A stretch of DNA of 64,000 bases, taken from the NCBI RefSeq assembly GCF_030407455.1, contig NZ_JASDDJ010000007.1:1-64000 (forward strand), written 5' to 3'. The DNA comes from Psychrobacter sp. 5A.1. Lineage in GTDB: Bacteria; Pseudomonadota; Gammaproteobacteria; Pseudomonadales; Moraxellaceae. The notes under the pieces are model-generated. The model saw nothing but the letters and a program-made list of their open reading frames with translations. It was not told the origin of the DNA and made no database searches. The translations under genes were made by a program, and so were the position numbers. Of the stretch, positions 9,387 through 18,556 are shown piece after piece (the first letter of the stretch is position 1; each line of letters opens with the position of its first letter).

Positions 9387-9893
9387 GGTATTTTCCTTGA
9401 TTGTCACTATAGTTATTATCGTTTGCAGTGCACGATTATGTGCTCAATATTAGCATGCGAGCAGCGGTTTTGTCGTAAGTACATCGTCACTGATTGTGAA
9501 TAGCTTTAGAAATTTACTGCTTTCATTCGGCAGGGTTTTCATAGAGAATGGATAAATAGCATTTTGACAAAATCCAATAATGATACTTCTCGTTATCGCC
9601 AACCGCGTATAGCAACGAACTCTGAGTTTCAGAAACAATACGTCTGAAAAGTTACAAGTAATATACCTTAAATAATAGCTAACAGCTTTACAACTGTCGG
9701 TTAAGAATACAATTCACAAATACATATCTTTTACGTTATCATAGTCGATACTTTGCTATTGTTCGATTATACTCGACACTGTCTGGTTCCAGACGCTTTA
9801 AAAGCTGTATATTTTGAAGTGTCCTGTGTTTCACAACCATATAGACACCAACCTCTTAACCAACTCTAAGCCTCCACACCTCAAGGATAAAGT
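9387..9893. other. Divergent intergenic region ubiG / dsbA
   Basis: A 507-bp AT-rich gap with no convincing gene; the one frame of about 60 codons (9450-9638, minus) lacks a ribosome binding site and coding character. It must carry the ubiG promoter leftwards and the dsbA promoter rightwards. A possible dsbA promoter is TCGATA at 9745-9750 with TATACT at 9768-9773 (17-bp spacing), which would give a leader of about 115 nt. Confidence 0.4.
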
Positions 9894-10514
9894 ATGAAAC
9901 GTGTCATCACACTGACTGGCCTAGCCATGGCCATTGGACTTGCCTCTATGGGCGCACAAGCTGCAGATTATGTCGCCGGAAAAGATTATCGTGTGCTAGA
10001 CAATCCAGAGAAAATCAGCGGTGATGCTATCATTGTTCGTGAATTTTTTTGGTATGGTTGCCCGCATTGTAATGTCCTCAACCCACATATGGAAAAATGG
10101 GCAAAGAGCAAAGACAAAGACGTTGCTTTCTTTAAAACACCAGCTGCACTTAACCCTGTTTGGGAAGCCAGTGCCCGTGGCTTTTATTCTGCCCAGCTTC
10201 TAGGGTTTGAAAACAAGACTCATGATGCCCTATTTGATGCCATCCATAAAGACGGTAAGAAGTTGTTTGACCAGTCTTCATTGAGCAAATGGTATGCAAC
10301 AAAAGGCGTTGATGAAAAGAAATTCAACAGCCTTTATAACTCATTCGCGGTTGGTACAAAAATCGGTCGTTCACAAGAAGGTGCTAAGCGCTATCAGCTC
10401 TCTGGTGTTCCTGCCGTTGTCGTACAAGGTAAATATGTTGTGACTGGTGAAAGTGCGACCATACCTAAGGTTGTAGATTACCTAGTCGATAAAGTACGTA
10501 CTGAGAAAAAATAA
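9894..10514 (+). CDS. dsbA: Thiol:disulfide interchange protein DsbA
   Basis: A periplasmic disulfide oxidoreductase of 206 residues. A Sec signal peptide is cleaved near AQA-AD (about residue 23). The thioredoxin-fold active site is C56-P-H-C59 in FFWYGCPHCN, the classic DsbA dipeptide PH, and the cis-proline loop is SGVPAVVV. DsbA donates disulfides to exported proteins and is re-oxidised by DsbB, which is not in this window. Likely clients nearby include other exported proteins, but that is inference. Single-gene unit with its own terminator. Confidence 0.94.
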   Translation: MKRVITLTGLAMAIGLASMGAQAADYVAGKDYRVLDNPEKISGDAIIVREFFWYGCPHCNVLNPHMEKWAKSKDKDVAFFKTPAALNPVWEASARGFYSAQLLGFENKTHDALFDAIHKDGKKLFDQSSLSKWYATKGVDEKKFNSLYNSFAVGTKIGRSQEGAKRYQLSGVPAVVVQGKYVVTGESATIPKVVDYLVDKVRTEKK

Positions 10515-10548
10515 TCTAAGCACTATTTTTTTATAGCTGATGTCGCAC

Positions 10549-10585
10549 ATAAAAAAGCCAATCCTCAAGTGATTGGCTTTTTTAT
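10549..10585. terminator. Bidirectional rho-independent terminator after dsbA
   Basis: AAAAAAGCCAATC and GATTGGCTTTTTT form a perfect stem around CTCAAGT. Oligo-A on the left and oligo-T on the right let it serve dsbA and also the leftward darP operon. Confidence 0.92.
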
Positions 10586-10766
10586 GTCTTAACCGTCGTT
10601 TTCATTTTTATAGAGTCAATCCAAAATAAAAAGGGCCACATACGATCATTATTTTCTACTGGTATAAACATCGCTTGCTAGCTGTTTACTAATATGACAA
10701 AGGCCTCGAAAAGCTCATCCCAGTAGAAACTTACTCTTCTTAAAATGGATCGACTTTAGATAGATA

Positions 10767-11279
10767 TTATTTCTTTAGCTGCGATAAAATAGCCACTTCG
10801 CGAATATAACTGGCCAAATCTTCTTTGGATTCTGCCATCAGCTCATCGTCGTGCGTATGTTTGGCGTATTCAATCCATAGCAATAATTGGTACATGCTAT
10901 TTTGCTCAGACGCTTTATACTGTTTGACGAACTGCTTAAGCGTACCTTCATCATTAATATTTAAGCGTTCTGCCCAACTTTCTATCTTAGAGATTTGCTC
11001 TTTAGGAAAAAATGCATCAAACAATGCTTTGACCAATTCGTGGCGGTTTTCTTCGCTAATCAGCTTACCGACTCGCTTGGTTTGGCGAATGCGAGCATTA
11101 GCGCTGGTGATATCAGCCAATGCCATGAGCTCTGCCATAAAATAATCACTGGCTGGCAAGTTCTTCAGCTGCTTTTTCGATAAGCTGGCAAGCGGTATCG
11201 ACAACTGTTGCAAGCGCTCATGGGCTTTTTTGAGTTCTGTGCGCGAGACGCGCATATCCTGTTCTTTCCAGTCAATCAT
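10767..11279 (-). CDS. darP: DarP/YjgA (DUF615) ribosome-associated protein
   Basis: A 170-residue protein matching the DUF615 family: N-terminal VSRTELKKAHERLQQLS, the central conserved SANARIRQTKRVGKLI, and a C-terminal helical part. The E. coli member (YjgA, renamed DarP) associates with late pre-50S particles and helps ribosome maturation. GGAAAG precedes the start. It is the last gene of the minus-strand run beginning near panB or rapZ, 49 bp after rapZ. Identity is by conserved pattern; no catalytic residues are known. Confidence 0.8.
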   Translation of the reverse strand: MIDWKEQDMRVSRTELKKAHERLQQLSIPLASLSKKQLKNLPASDYFMAELMALADITSANARIRQTKRVGKLISEENRHELVKALFDAFFPKEQISKIESWAERLNINDEGTLKQFVKQYKASEQNSMYQLLLWIEYAKHTHDDELMAESKEDLASYIREVAILSQLKK

Positions 11280-11328
11280 AAAAGCTTTCCAAAATAATAA
11301 GTAATAAAATTAATAGTGTCTGGTATCA

Positions 11329-12294
11329 CTACCAACGATTTTTTTCACGATGTTTTGCCAGTACTTTGATACCTTGTGGCATCGCATCAGCAAGACGACG
11401 CTGTAAACTGTCGGTGATGAATACTGAACGATGCTTGCCGCCCGTACAGCCTATTGCTACTGTCACCGTATGGCGATTATTGTGCAAAAACTCTGGTAGC
11501 CAACGAGTCAGAAATCTGTCTATATCATCCGTCAATTCAGCCACTTCTGGATAGTCAGCAAAGAATGCGGTCACTTCAGTGTCCAGACCTGTCAAAGTAC
11601 GCAGTTTAGGATCCCAATGCGGGTTGGGTAAAACTCTCACATCAAAGACAAAGTCAGCATCAATAGGGCTACCATGTTTAAAGCCAAAAGAAAGCAGATT
11701 AACGACTATCTGATTGTCCACGCCAAGATGTTCACGCAAGCTGTCTTTTAATTGATGAATATTCAGACTACTGGTATCAATTTTGATGTCGGCATGAACT
11801 GCAATTGGTTCTAATAGTTCCACTTCTTTTTTGATGGCAGCAGGTAGATTAAAAGCCACATGCTTGATATTGTCATTATCAATATCCTGCGACATCAAAG
11901 GATGTACGCGTCGTGTCGCATTAAAACGTGCAATCAATGTACTCTCTTGTGCCGTCACATACACCACTTTCACCGCATGTGTCCCATACATTTTCTTTAG
12001 GGAAGCATAAATCTCTGCAAAGTTGGATAGATCCGCTTGCGGCGTTCGAATGTCAACGCCGAGCGCAATACGATGAATGCCACTTTCATTGACCAGTTTA
12101 TGGGCTGCATTTGGCAATAAAGATAACGGTAAATTATCAATAGAGTAATACCCCAGATCTTCTAAGATATTCAATACTGAGGTTTTACCAGATCCTGAAC
12201 GTCCTGATACAACTAGGATACTGAGCTTATCAGCCGCTATTTTACACGCTGCCTGCTCAGATTGATCGTTATTTTGACCCTGATTTATATCCAT
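11329..12294 (-). CDS. rapZ: RapZ, RNase adapter / P-loop nucleotide-binding protein
   Basis: RapZ (YvcJ family), 321 residues. The N-terminal kinase-like domain has the P-loop GRSGSGKT at 31-38, and the C-terminal domain holds the conserved GCTGGKHRSV of the RNA- and metabolite-binding half. In E. coli RapZ delivers the sRNA GlmZ to RNase E and so controls glucosamine-6-phosphate synthase; whether this organism has a GlmZ equivalent is unknown. The usual length is about 285, and the excess is a Gln/Asn-rich N-terminal extension of about 25 residues. It sits 49 bp upstream of darP, and not in the rpoN operon as in enterobacteria. Confidence 0.93.
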   Translation of the reverse strand: MDINQGQNNDQSEQAACKIAADKLSILVVSGRSGSGKTSVLNILEDLGYYSIDNLPLSLLPNAAHKLVNESGIHRIALGVDIRTPQADLSNFAEIYASLKKMYGTHAVKVVYVTAQESTLIARFNATRRVHPLMSQDIDNDNIKHVAFNLPAAIKKEVELLEPIAVHADIKIDTSSLNIHQLKDSLREHLGVDNQIVVNLLSFGFKHGSPIDADFVFDVRVLPNPHWDPKLRTLTGLDTEVTAFFADYPEVAELTDDIDRFLTRWLPEFLHNNRHTVTVAIGCTGGKHRSVFITDSLQRRLADAMPQGIKVLAKHREKNRW

Positions 12295-12441
12295 GACCTA
12301 CCCATCCTAGTTCATTGCAGCCTGCAAATTACGATAGTCAGCTTTTATAAATCAGATACGGAGTCAGGCTCGCTTAGACTACCAGTGGTAGTGCTTTCAC
12401 TCACTTTACTTGTCTCTAAATTATCTTGAACCGACTGTATG

Positions 12442-13350
12442 TCATAACGACTGATCTACCGCCACCCATTGATTGTCCAATAACCGTGCCCGTCCTAGCC
12501 AAGCTGCAACTAAAATAACCATGTTCTCATTTTTTGTATTAAATATTGTAGAATCACTCACAACAGACCCTAACGCTTCGGTTTTTACTTCTAGATAATC
12601 AATAGTGAAACCTGCGTCGCTAATGCGTGTACGCGTCTCTACTAATAGGTCGCCAAACGCTTTCTGACTCAGTGCAATATTTTTTAATTTCTGTGCTAAG
12701 TCTTGCAATGCTTGATGCAGAACAGGGGCAACTTGTCGTTCAGACCCGCTCAAGTACTGGTTACGCGACGATAGTGCCAGACCATCATCAGCACGAACAA
12801 TGGGCGCACCAATGATGTCAATGGGATAGCTCAAATCACGTACCAACTGCTTAATGATAGCAAGCTGCTGATAGTCTTTTTGTCCAAAAATTGCCACATC
12901 TGGTTGCACAATGTTGAACAGTTTAGACACCACAATACCAACACCATCAAAGTGACCGGCACGCGATTGACCACATAATTGATCAGTGATGGCACCCGCC
13001 AACACAGTAGTAGGGGGTGGCAATACTGGATACATCTCATCAACGCTAGGGGCAAACACATAATCTGCGCCAACCGTTGCAAGCTTAGCCACATCTGCCT
13101 CTAGCGTACGCGGATAACTGTCAAAATCTTCACCAACCCCAAACTGAGTAGGATTGACAAAGATACTCACCACCACCACATCTGCATGTTGCTTAGCAAT
13201 CTTCACTAATTCAAGGTGGCCATCATGCAGGTTGCCCATCGTGGGTACTAAGGCAATACGCGGTTGGCTGCTCTGATTCTCGTTTTCTTGACAACGATAA
13301 GACCGTAAAGCGGCACGCAATGCTGAGATATGATGATGAATAATAGGCAT
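12442..13350 (-). CDS. panC: Pantothenate synthetase
   Basis: PanC joins pantoate and beta-alanine with ATP in the last step of pantothenate synthesis. The 302-residue cytoplasmic protein shows the nucleotidyl-transferase motif VPTMGNLHDGHLELV (HIGH-like), FVNPTQF, FGQKDYQQL and SSRNQYLS, all typical. Length is slightly above the usual 280 because of small insertions. It is 39 bp downstream of panB, forming a panB-panC pair that makes the pathway locally complete from ketoisovalerate except for PanE/IlvC and PanD. Confidence 0.96.
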   Translation of the reverse strand: MPIIHHHISALRAALRSYRCQENENQSSQPRIALVPTMGNLHDGHLELVKIAKQHADVVVVSIFVNPTQFGVGEDFDSYPRTLEADVAKLATVGADYVFAPSVDEMYPVLPPPTTVLAGAITDQLCGQSRAGHFDGVGIVVSKLFNIVQPDVAIFGQKDYQQLAIIKQLVRDLSYPIDIIGAPIVRADDGLALSSRNQYLSGSERQVAPVLHQALQDLAQKLKNIALSQKAFGDLLVETRTRISDAGFTIDYLEVKTEALGSVVSDSTIFNTKNENMVILVAAWLGRARLLDNQWVAVDQSL

Positions 13351-13389
13351 GATTAAATATTCTTCTATCTATAATCGTAAAACAAACTA

Positions 13390-14190
13390 TCAATTGAATT
13401 GATGCTGTTCAGTAGGGAAGCTGCCTTCACGCACTGACTGCTGATAAAGGGCAAATGCCCCTTCAATACTGTGCGCAGTATTACGCTCATCTGTCAGAAA
13501 ATCATGAACAAAGCGTGGCACACGGCCGTGAGCCATGCCTAACATGTCATGCATAACCAAGACTTGGCCGTTAGTATCTGCACCAGCACCAATGCCAATA
13601 ACTGGCACGGCAACCGCATCTGTCACTGCTTTTGCAAGCTCAGCAGGCACACATTCTAATACTAGTAGTGCAGCACCTGCAGCGACAACTGCTTTGGCAT
13701 CAGTAAGCAATTTGTCCGCCGCTTCATCACCACGACCTTGAATTTTGTAGCCACCAAAGACATTGACTGATTGCGGCGTCAGACCGAGATGCACACAAGT
13801 CGGCGTGCCCGCTTGCGCTAAGGTCGTCACCAATTCACAAAGCTCACTACCGCCTTCAATTTTTATGACATGCGCCCCTGCTTGCATTAGCGTTCGGCTA
13901 TTGGCTATGGCTTCTGGCAACGTCACATAACTCATAAACGGTAGGTCAGCCAAGATCAGCGCGTGTTTGTTACTACGGGCAATATTAGCAGTATGATAAG
14001 CCATATCATCGACCGTCACGGGCAGCGTTGAGTCATGGCCTTGCACGACCATGCCCAAACTATCACCGATTAAGATGGTATCAATCTGCGCCTTGTCCAT
14101 CATCCGTGCAAACATCGAGTCATAGCACGTCAAGCAAGTGAACTTGGTACCGTCTTTTTTAAATTTATTTAACGTAGATAATGTCGTCAT
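13390..14190 (-). CDS. panB: 3-methyl-2-oxobutanoate hydroxymethyltransferase
   Basis: PanB transfers a hydroxymethyl group from methylene-tetrahydrofolate to ketoisovalerate, giving ketopantoate. The 266-residue product has the metal-binding GDSLGMVVQGHDSTLPV region, FMSYV, KIEGG and VIGIGAGADTNGQVLV in the expected order and at normal length. It follows folK by 131 bp; folate and pantothenate genes are often clustered because PanB consumes a folate cofactor. Confidence 0.96.
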   Translation of the reverse strand: MTTLSTLNKFKKDGTKFTCLTCYDSMFARMMDKAQIDTILIGDSLGMVVQGHDSTLPVTVDDMAYHTANIARSNKHALILADLPFMSYVTLPEAIANSRTLMQAGAHVIKIEGGSELCELVTTLAQAGTPTCVHLGLTPQSVNVFGGYKIQGRGDEAADKLLTDAKAVVAAGAALLVLECVPAELAKAVTDAVAVPVIGIGAGADTNGQVLVMHDMLGMAHGRVPRFVHDFLTDERNTAHSIEGAFALYQQSVREGSFPTEQHQFN

Positions 14191-14321
14191 ATGACCCTCA
14201 ATTAATCTGCAGTGCCTTTAATTATCAATACTGCTAACCACTATCTTGACTGTGACAAAGAAAACCTCATAAGGTGTTCCCAATCACTTAGCACAGTTTA
14301 CTTGGTATCAGTTATTTAAAT

Positions 14322-14852
14322 TCAGTCACCTGATAATAATCTTAGACCTGTCCAATCGAGACTTTGCGAATAGTCATCTATCGATTTTCCTGCGATGGCT
14401 AAACTTGGTGCCAACTCTCGCAGTGGTATTAAGACAAAATTGCGCTCACCTAAGCCAGCATGCGGTATCGTAAGCTGTGGCTCAACCATCTGCGCCTCAC
14501 CATATAGCAAAATATCAACATCTAGACTACGTTCACCCCAGTAGCGCAACCGTGCTCGCTTGGCCATGCTTTCTAACTGCTGACAAAAGGCAAGCAGCTC
14601 ATAGGGTGTGAGCGTTGTCTCAAAACCAGCCACTGCATTGACAAAATCTGGCTGATCTTGCGGCCCCATCGGTGCTGAAGCATAAAAAGAAGACACGCTT
14701 ATTTCGCGTATCTGTTCATGTGCTCGCATCATTGCAAGCGCTTGCTCTAAATGCTCTGTAGGAGAACCCAACTCATTAGCGAGATTACTGCCCAATCCCA
14801 CGTAACAGGTAATCCAATTGGTATGATCCGCATTGTTATCCATATTACGCAT
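14322..14852 (-). CDS. folK: 6-hydroxymethyl-7,8-dihydropterin pyrophosphokinase (HPPK)
   Basis: FolK transfers pyrophosphate from ATP to hydroxymethyl-dihydropterin in folate synthesis. The 176-residue product carries YVGLGSNL near the start, FYASAPMGPQDQPDFVN, and the catalytic RYWGERSLDVDILLYGE with its two metal-binding Asp, followed by IPHAGLGERNFVLIPL. The ATG at 14852 overlaps the end of pcnB by 8 bp, so translation is probably coupled; an in-frame ATG lies three codons later at 14843. Confidence 0.94.
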   Translation of the reverse strand: MRNMDNNADHTNWITCYVGLGSNLANELGSPTEHLEQALAMMRAHEQIREISVSSFYASAPMGPQDQPDFVNAVAGFETTLTPYELLAFCQQLESMAKRARLRYWGERSLDVDILLYGEAQMVEPQLTIPHAGLGERNFVLIPLRELAPSLAIAGKSIDDYSQSLDWTGLRLLSGD

Positions 14853-16962
14853 TTTCAGTGCTAGGCTGACGGCGGCGGCGCTTCGATGGTACAGGGCCTT
14901 TATTATCAGCTACTTGCACAGCAGGCATCTGATCGCTCATATCTTGCTTCGCTTTAGCAGGCTTTGTAGTAGTCGCTTTCACCGATTTTTTGGCTCTTGC
15001 AGGTGCAGTGGCCTTCTCTGCGCCTTTACGTGCTACTATTTTTACAGCGTTAGCATCACCTTCATCAGTCGATTTAACGGCGGGCTTAGGCACTTTTTTT
15101 GCATATTTCGCTGCTGGCGGTGCTTTGTCATTACTGCCCTTCGCGTCGCTATTGCCTTGTACTTCGATATTGCTCGCACTATCTATAGTAGGCTGACGAC
15201 GGCGACGCTTGTGTGGGATCGGCTCATTATTCATACTGACTAGCGCAGGTGATCTTGCGATCGAGCGAGTTGGTCTAGCTGATGCATGAGCTTCTGGCTG
15301 GCTAGTGTTTGACGGCTGCGACGCGTTATCTTCTGATAATTGCTTTTGTAATGGCGGCACGACGTTTGCGTGCTCTATAACAAACAACGGCTTAGGCTTA
15401 ATCTGTTGGCTTGCCGATTGCTTATTACTATTGGCAAGAGACAACTGCTGTAGCTGAGCAAGCTCATTACTGTCTTGTTCTACTTGCTGCTTGCTGTGTC
15501 TGCCACTGTCATTACGGCCAGTGTTAGATTGGCTTGCAGCACGGCGACGACGGGCTGGAATATTTGACGAATCGTTTACCATTGTTTGATTGTTTCTACC
15601 TTTTTCAGCACGGTCATCGGCTTTGCTTTGCTTTGTACTGTTTTGATTAGGTGTTGCGTTATCAATAGCCTGTGTGTTTGGTTCTTGACGATTACGTCCG
15701 CGACCACGTTGCCCTTTTTTATAAGCACCTCGGCGAATATTCTCATCAAACTCATCAACAGCTTGCTCTTGGTCTTGCTCAGACAGTGTCTGATACGTCT
15801 GCCACCAATCACCCATACCATTGGTAGACTCTGATAGCGGATGCTCAGCATCACCGCATTGCTCACGCAATAACAAAAAGTCAAAACCCGCACGGAAGCG
15901 TGGATGCTCAGAGAGCTGGACGATTTGTTTGCTACGTGGGGCTGCAAGTTTTGGCTGTAATACCCAAATATCACGGATAAACTGCTCTGCAAACTTAGGA
16001 ATCGCGGTCTTAATACGTTGACGGTCAATCACTTTACCAGCAGCATGCATTTGTGCTTCAGCAAATGGCATATTACGCTTTTTAGCTTTTGCCAACTGAT
16101 GGAGATAGTTTTCCCACAATAATGCGGCATAAAAGAACGCAGGATTGATACTTTTGCCCGCTGCAATACGTTTGTCCGTATTGATAGCTACTTGTTTGAC
16201 GAGCGCACTTGGCTCAGACGGTGGATAAATAATGAGACTATCAATCGCGCCTGATTCAAACAATAGTGGCAACAAAGGCACTAGATAGCCGCCAGTAAAC
16301 ATCTTTTGCGTTTCATCATACAGACGATGCGGTGATATTTGCTCAAGCAGCGCCCAGTTCCCGTCGTTAAACTGCTGAGACAAAGCTTCATCAAATTCAA
16401 AGCCTAGCTTGGCCTTGAAACGCAAAGCACGTAACAAGCGCACGGGATCTTCTTCAATACGCACTGGCGCATTGCCCAATAGACGAATGATTCTATTGTC
16501 AATATCATCGAGCGCACCGCAAAAGTCATGAACGATGCCTTTGAGCGGCTGATAATAAAGCGCATTAATAGAAAAATCACGACGGGAGAAATCTTGTTTG
16601 ATATCGCCCCAAACATTGTCGCGCAGGATCATACCGTCTTGATTGGTATTAGCATCACTGGTTGGTGGGCCACGGAAAGTAGCAACTTCTATCAACTCGC
16701 GACCTGAATACACATGCGCTAATTGGAAGCGACGACCGATAATGCGGCAGCGCTTACCAAAGACATCTTTAATCTCATGCGGTTTGGCATCAGTGACCGC
16801 ATCAAAGTCTTTCGGGCGCAGACCTAATAAAGTATCGCGCACACCACCGCCGACGATATATGCGTCAAACCCAGCTCGGGTTAAAGTGGCAATTACTTCA
16901 GTAATGGAATTGGGTAATTCAGATTTATTCAGTTCTAACTGCTTGGCGGCACGCTCGGCCAT
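14845..16962 (-). CDS. pcnB: Poly(A) polymerase I with a long arginine-patch C-terminal tail
   Basis: PcnB adds poly(A) tails that target RNAs for decay. The nucleotidyltransferase head has GGGVRD at 38-43 and the metal-binding DFD at 52-54, then RFQLAHVYSG and the R/D-rich RRDFSINALYY and EDPVRLLRALRF motifs. E. coli PcnB is about 465 residues; here a tail of about 300 residues follows from residue 405. It is rich in Gln, Asn, Ser, Lys and Ala and holds three arginine patches in a similar setting: IPARRRRAA, IPHKRRRRQP and, at the very end, VPSKRRRRQP. The start is the ATG at 16962, with GAGGAG at 16970-16975; the frame is open to 17007 but without a comparable site. Overlaps folK. Confidence 0.93.
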   Translation of the reverse strand: MAERAAKQLELNKSELPNSITEVIATLTRAGFDAYIVGGGVRDTLLGLRPKDFDAVTDAKPHEIKDVFGKRCRIIGRRFQLAHVYSGRELIEVATFRGPPTSDANTNQDGMILRDNVWGDIKQDFSRRDFSINALYYQPLKGIVHDFCGALDDIDNRIIRLLGNAPVRIEEDPVRLLRALRFKAKLGFEFDEALSQQFNDGNWALLEQISPHRLYDETQKMFTGGYLVPLLPLLFESGAIDSLIIYPPSEPSALVKQVAINTDKRIAAGKSINPAFFYAALLWENYLHQLAKAKKRNMPFAEAQMHAAGKVIDRQRIKTAIPKFAEQFIRDIWVLQPKLAAPRSKQIVQLSEHPRFRAGFDFLLLREQCGDAEHPLSESTNGMGDWWQTYQTLSEQDQEQAVDEFDENIRRGAYKKGQRGRGRNRQEPNTQAIDNATPNQNSTKQSKADDRAEKGRNNQTMVNDSSNIPARRRRAASQSNTGRNDSGRHSKQQVEQDSNELAQLQQLSLANSNKQSASQQIKPKPLFVIEHANVVPPLQKQLSEDNASQPSNTSQPEAHASARPTRSIARSPALVSMNNEPIPHKRRRRQPTIDSASNIEVQGNSDAKGSNDKAPPAAKYAKKVPKPAVKSTDEGDANAVKIVARKGAEKATAPARAKKSVKATTTKPAKAKQDMSDQMPAVQVADNKGPVPSKRRRRQPSTENA

Positions 16963-17128
16963 GCATCTACTCCTCGCCGGTATTCTTTGACCACCCCTGA
17001 TGAACACAGCGTTTATCAGGCGGATGTACCCACTAGTTTAACAAATTTTGGACGCAGTAGGTGTGTTATGACATTTACTTACGTGCTATTTTGTCAATAT
17101 CGGGGTTAATTAAAGCAAAATAATGCCC

Positions 17129-17503
17129 TTAATCTTGTACGCTTAAACGTCCTCGATTTTTCTCAACGGTTTTTGCACCGATACCTTTAACCTTTGCTAA
17201 CTCATCAACTGTCTTAAAATTACCAAACATCTCACGATATAAAATAATCGCTTGGGCCTTACTGCTGCCGATACCATTGAGTGAAACCAACTCACCTTCG
17301 CTGGCACGATTGATATTCACGGTATATTGCTCACGCGCTTGAGTTTTGGCATTTTCTTGTGACAACAGGTACTCATAGGCACGCTGAGGATCGTCAAAAC
17401 AGGGCGCTGCATTAGCATCGTTAAGTATCAAAATAGCCAAAACACAACCTAAAATAGCTGTCTTGGTTACGCTAGCAAACGAGTCTTTAGGATGAGCGTT
17501 CAT
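17129..17503 (-). CDS. ComEA-like exported helix-hairpin-helix protein
   Basis: A small protein with a signal peptide or N-terminal anchor (hydrophobic stretch about 13-27, possible cleavage near NA-APC) and a C-terminal pair of helix-hairpin-helix motifs (VSLNGIGSSKAQAIILYR and LAKVKGIGAKTVEKNRGR). This is the ComEA layout; ComEA binds incoming DNA in the periplasm during transformation. The ATG at 17503 overlaps the end of mazG by 17 bp; an in-frame ATG at 17530 would add nine basic residues. DNA binding is inferred from the fold. No other competence gene is in the window. Confidence 0.82.
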   Translation of the reverse strand: MNAHPKDSFASVTKTAILGCVLAILILNDANAAPCFDDPQRAYEYLLSQENAKTQAREQYTVNINRASEGELVSLNGIGSSKAQAIILYREMFGNFKTVDELAKVKGIGAKTVEKNRGRLSVQD

Positions 17504-18368
17504 GTTGTTTCGCCGCTTCCCACAATGCATCCATCTCTGTTATATCGCTGTCTTCCAAACGCTTGCCAGCTGCATCTAATTGCGCTTCAATATAACCAAA
17601 ACGTGACTTAAATTTATGTACACACGTCAGCGTTGCTGTTTCTGCATCAAGATTTAACTTGCGTGCGACATTGACTAGGGCAAACATACAATCACCCAGT
17701 TCTTTTTCGACTTCTCTGATATTGGCTTTGCTTATGTCATATTTAGCAGCTTCTTTGGATTTATCCGTCAATTCACTTTTTAGCTCGGCAATCTCTTCAT
17801 CTAGCTTATCCACTGCCCCTGCAATACCTTCCCAATCAAACCCCAATTTTGAGGCCTGCTTTTGTACATCTTGTGCTTGCATGAGCGCACTGCCTACTTT
17901 GGTATTATCCAGACGTCGCTTTGGTTTACCGCGTGCCTCACGTGCGTGCTGCTCTTCCGCTTTAATCTCATCCCAACGTACTTTTACCGCTGCATCATCT
18001 TTCAAGTTTTCGGCCTCAAACACATGCGGATGACGACGAATCAGCTTCTCTTGTAAGGTGGTAATAACGTCACTCATATCAAAGCGCCCTTGCTCAGCAT
18101 ACATCTGACAATGAAACACCACTTGCAGTAGCACATCGCCCAGCTCGCCTTTGATATCTTCATCATCATCGCTTTGTACCGCTTCGCCTAGCTCATAAGC
18201 CTCTTCGATGGCATAAGGAATGAGGCTATGATTGCTTTGCTTCTTATCCCATGGACAATCAACTCGCAGCCGCGCCATCAATGCTAAAAGATCATCAAGC
18301 TGGCCTGTGGCTTCTGGTGTTCCTTGTACTGGTACAGGCACTGTGATTTTATTGTCGAGAGTATTCAT
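17487..18368 (-). CDS. mazG: Nucleoside triphosphate pyrophosphohydrolase MazG
   Basis: MazG hydrolyses (d)NTPs to monophosphates and can lower (p)ppGpp or clear damaged nucleotides. The 293-residue product has two MazG domains: the first with CPWDKKQSNHSLIPYAIEEAYELGEAV type EExxE signature and LGDVLLQVVFHCQ, the second with KLDEEIAELKSEL and VEKELGDCMFALVNVARKL. It is slightly longer than the E. coli protein (263), with an N-terminal Pro/Val-rich extension. It heads the minus-strand run and overlaps the comEA-like gene. Confidence 0.94.
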   Translation of the reverse strand: MNTLDNKITVPVPVQGTPEATGQLDDLLALMARLRVDCPWDKKQSNHSLIPYAIEEAYELGEAVQSDDDEDIKGELGDVLLQVVFHCQMYAEQGRFDMSDVITTLQEKLIRRHPHVFEAENLKDDAAVKVRWDEIKAEEQHAREARGKPKRRLDNTKVGSALMQAQDVQKQASKLGFDWEGIAGAVDKLDEEIAELKSELTDKSKEAAKYDISKANIREVEKELGDCMFALVNVARKLNLDAETATLTCVHKFKSRFGYIEAQLDAAGKRLEDSDITEMDALWEAAKQHERSS

Positions 18369-18556
18369 AAGGGAAGCTCTTATCGTTTTGTTTGTTATTT
18401 TATTCGGTGGCTTAGTATAAAGTTAATCAATAACTATTGGCGCGCGTTTGGTTCATCATTGAGTGGTTAGTGTATCATTGAACTCTGATTGGCCTATAAT
18501 TGTGCTATCTACTTTATTATTTTACCACTGCTCACGCGCAAGGAATTTTTACCATT

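Noticed and set aside
9450-9638. A 62-codon minus-strand frame between ubiG and dsbA
   Set aside because: Lacks a ribosome binding site, has no recognisable domain, and sits in promoter DNA.
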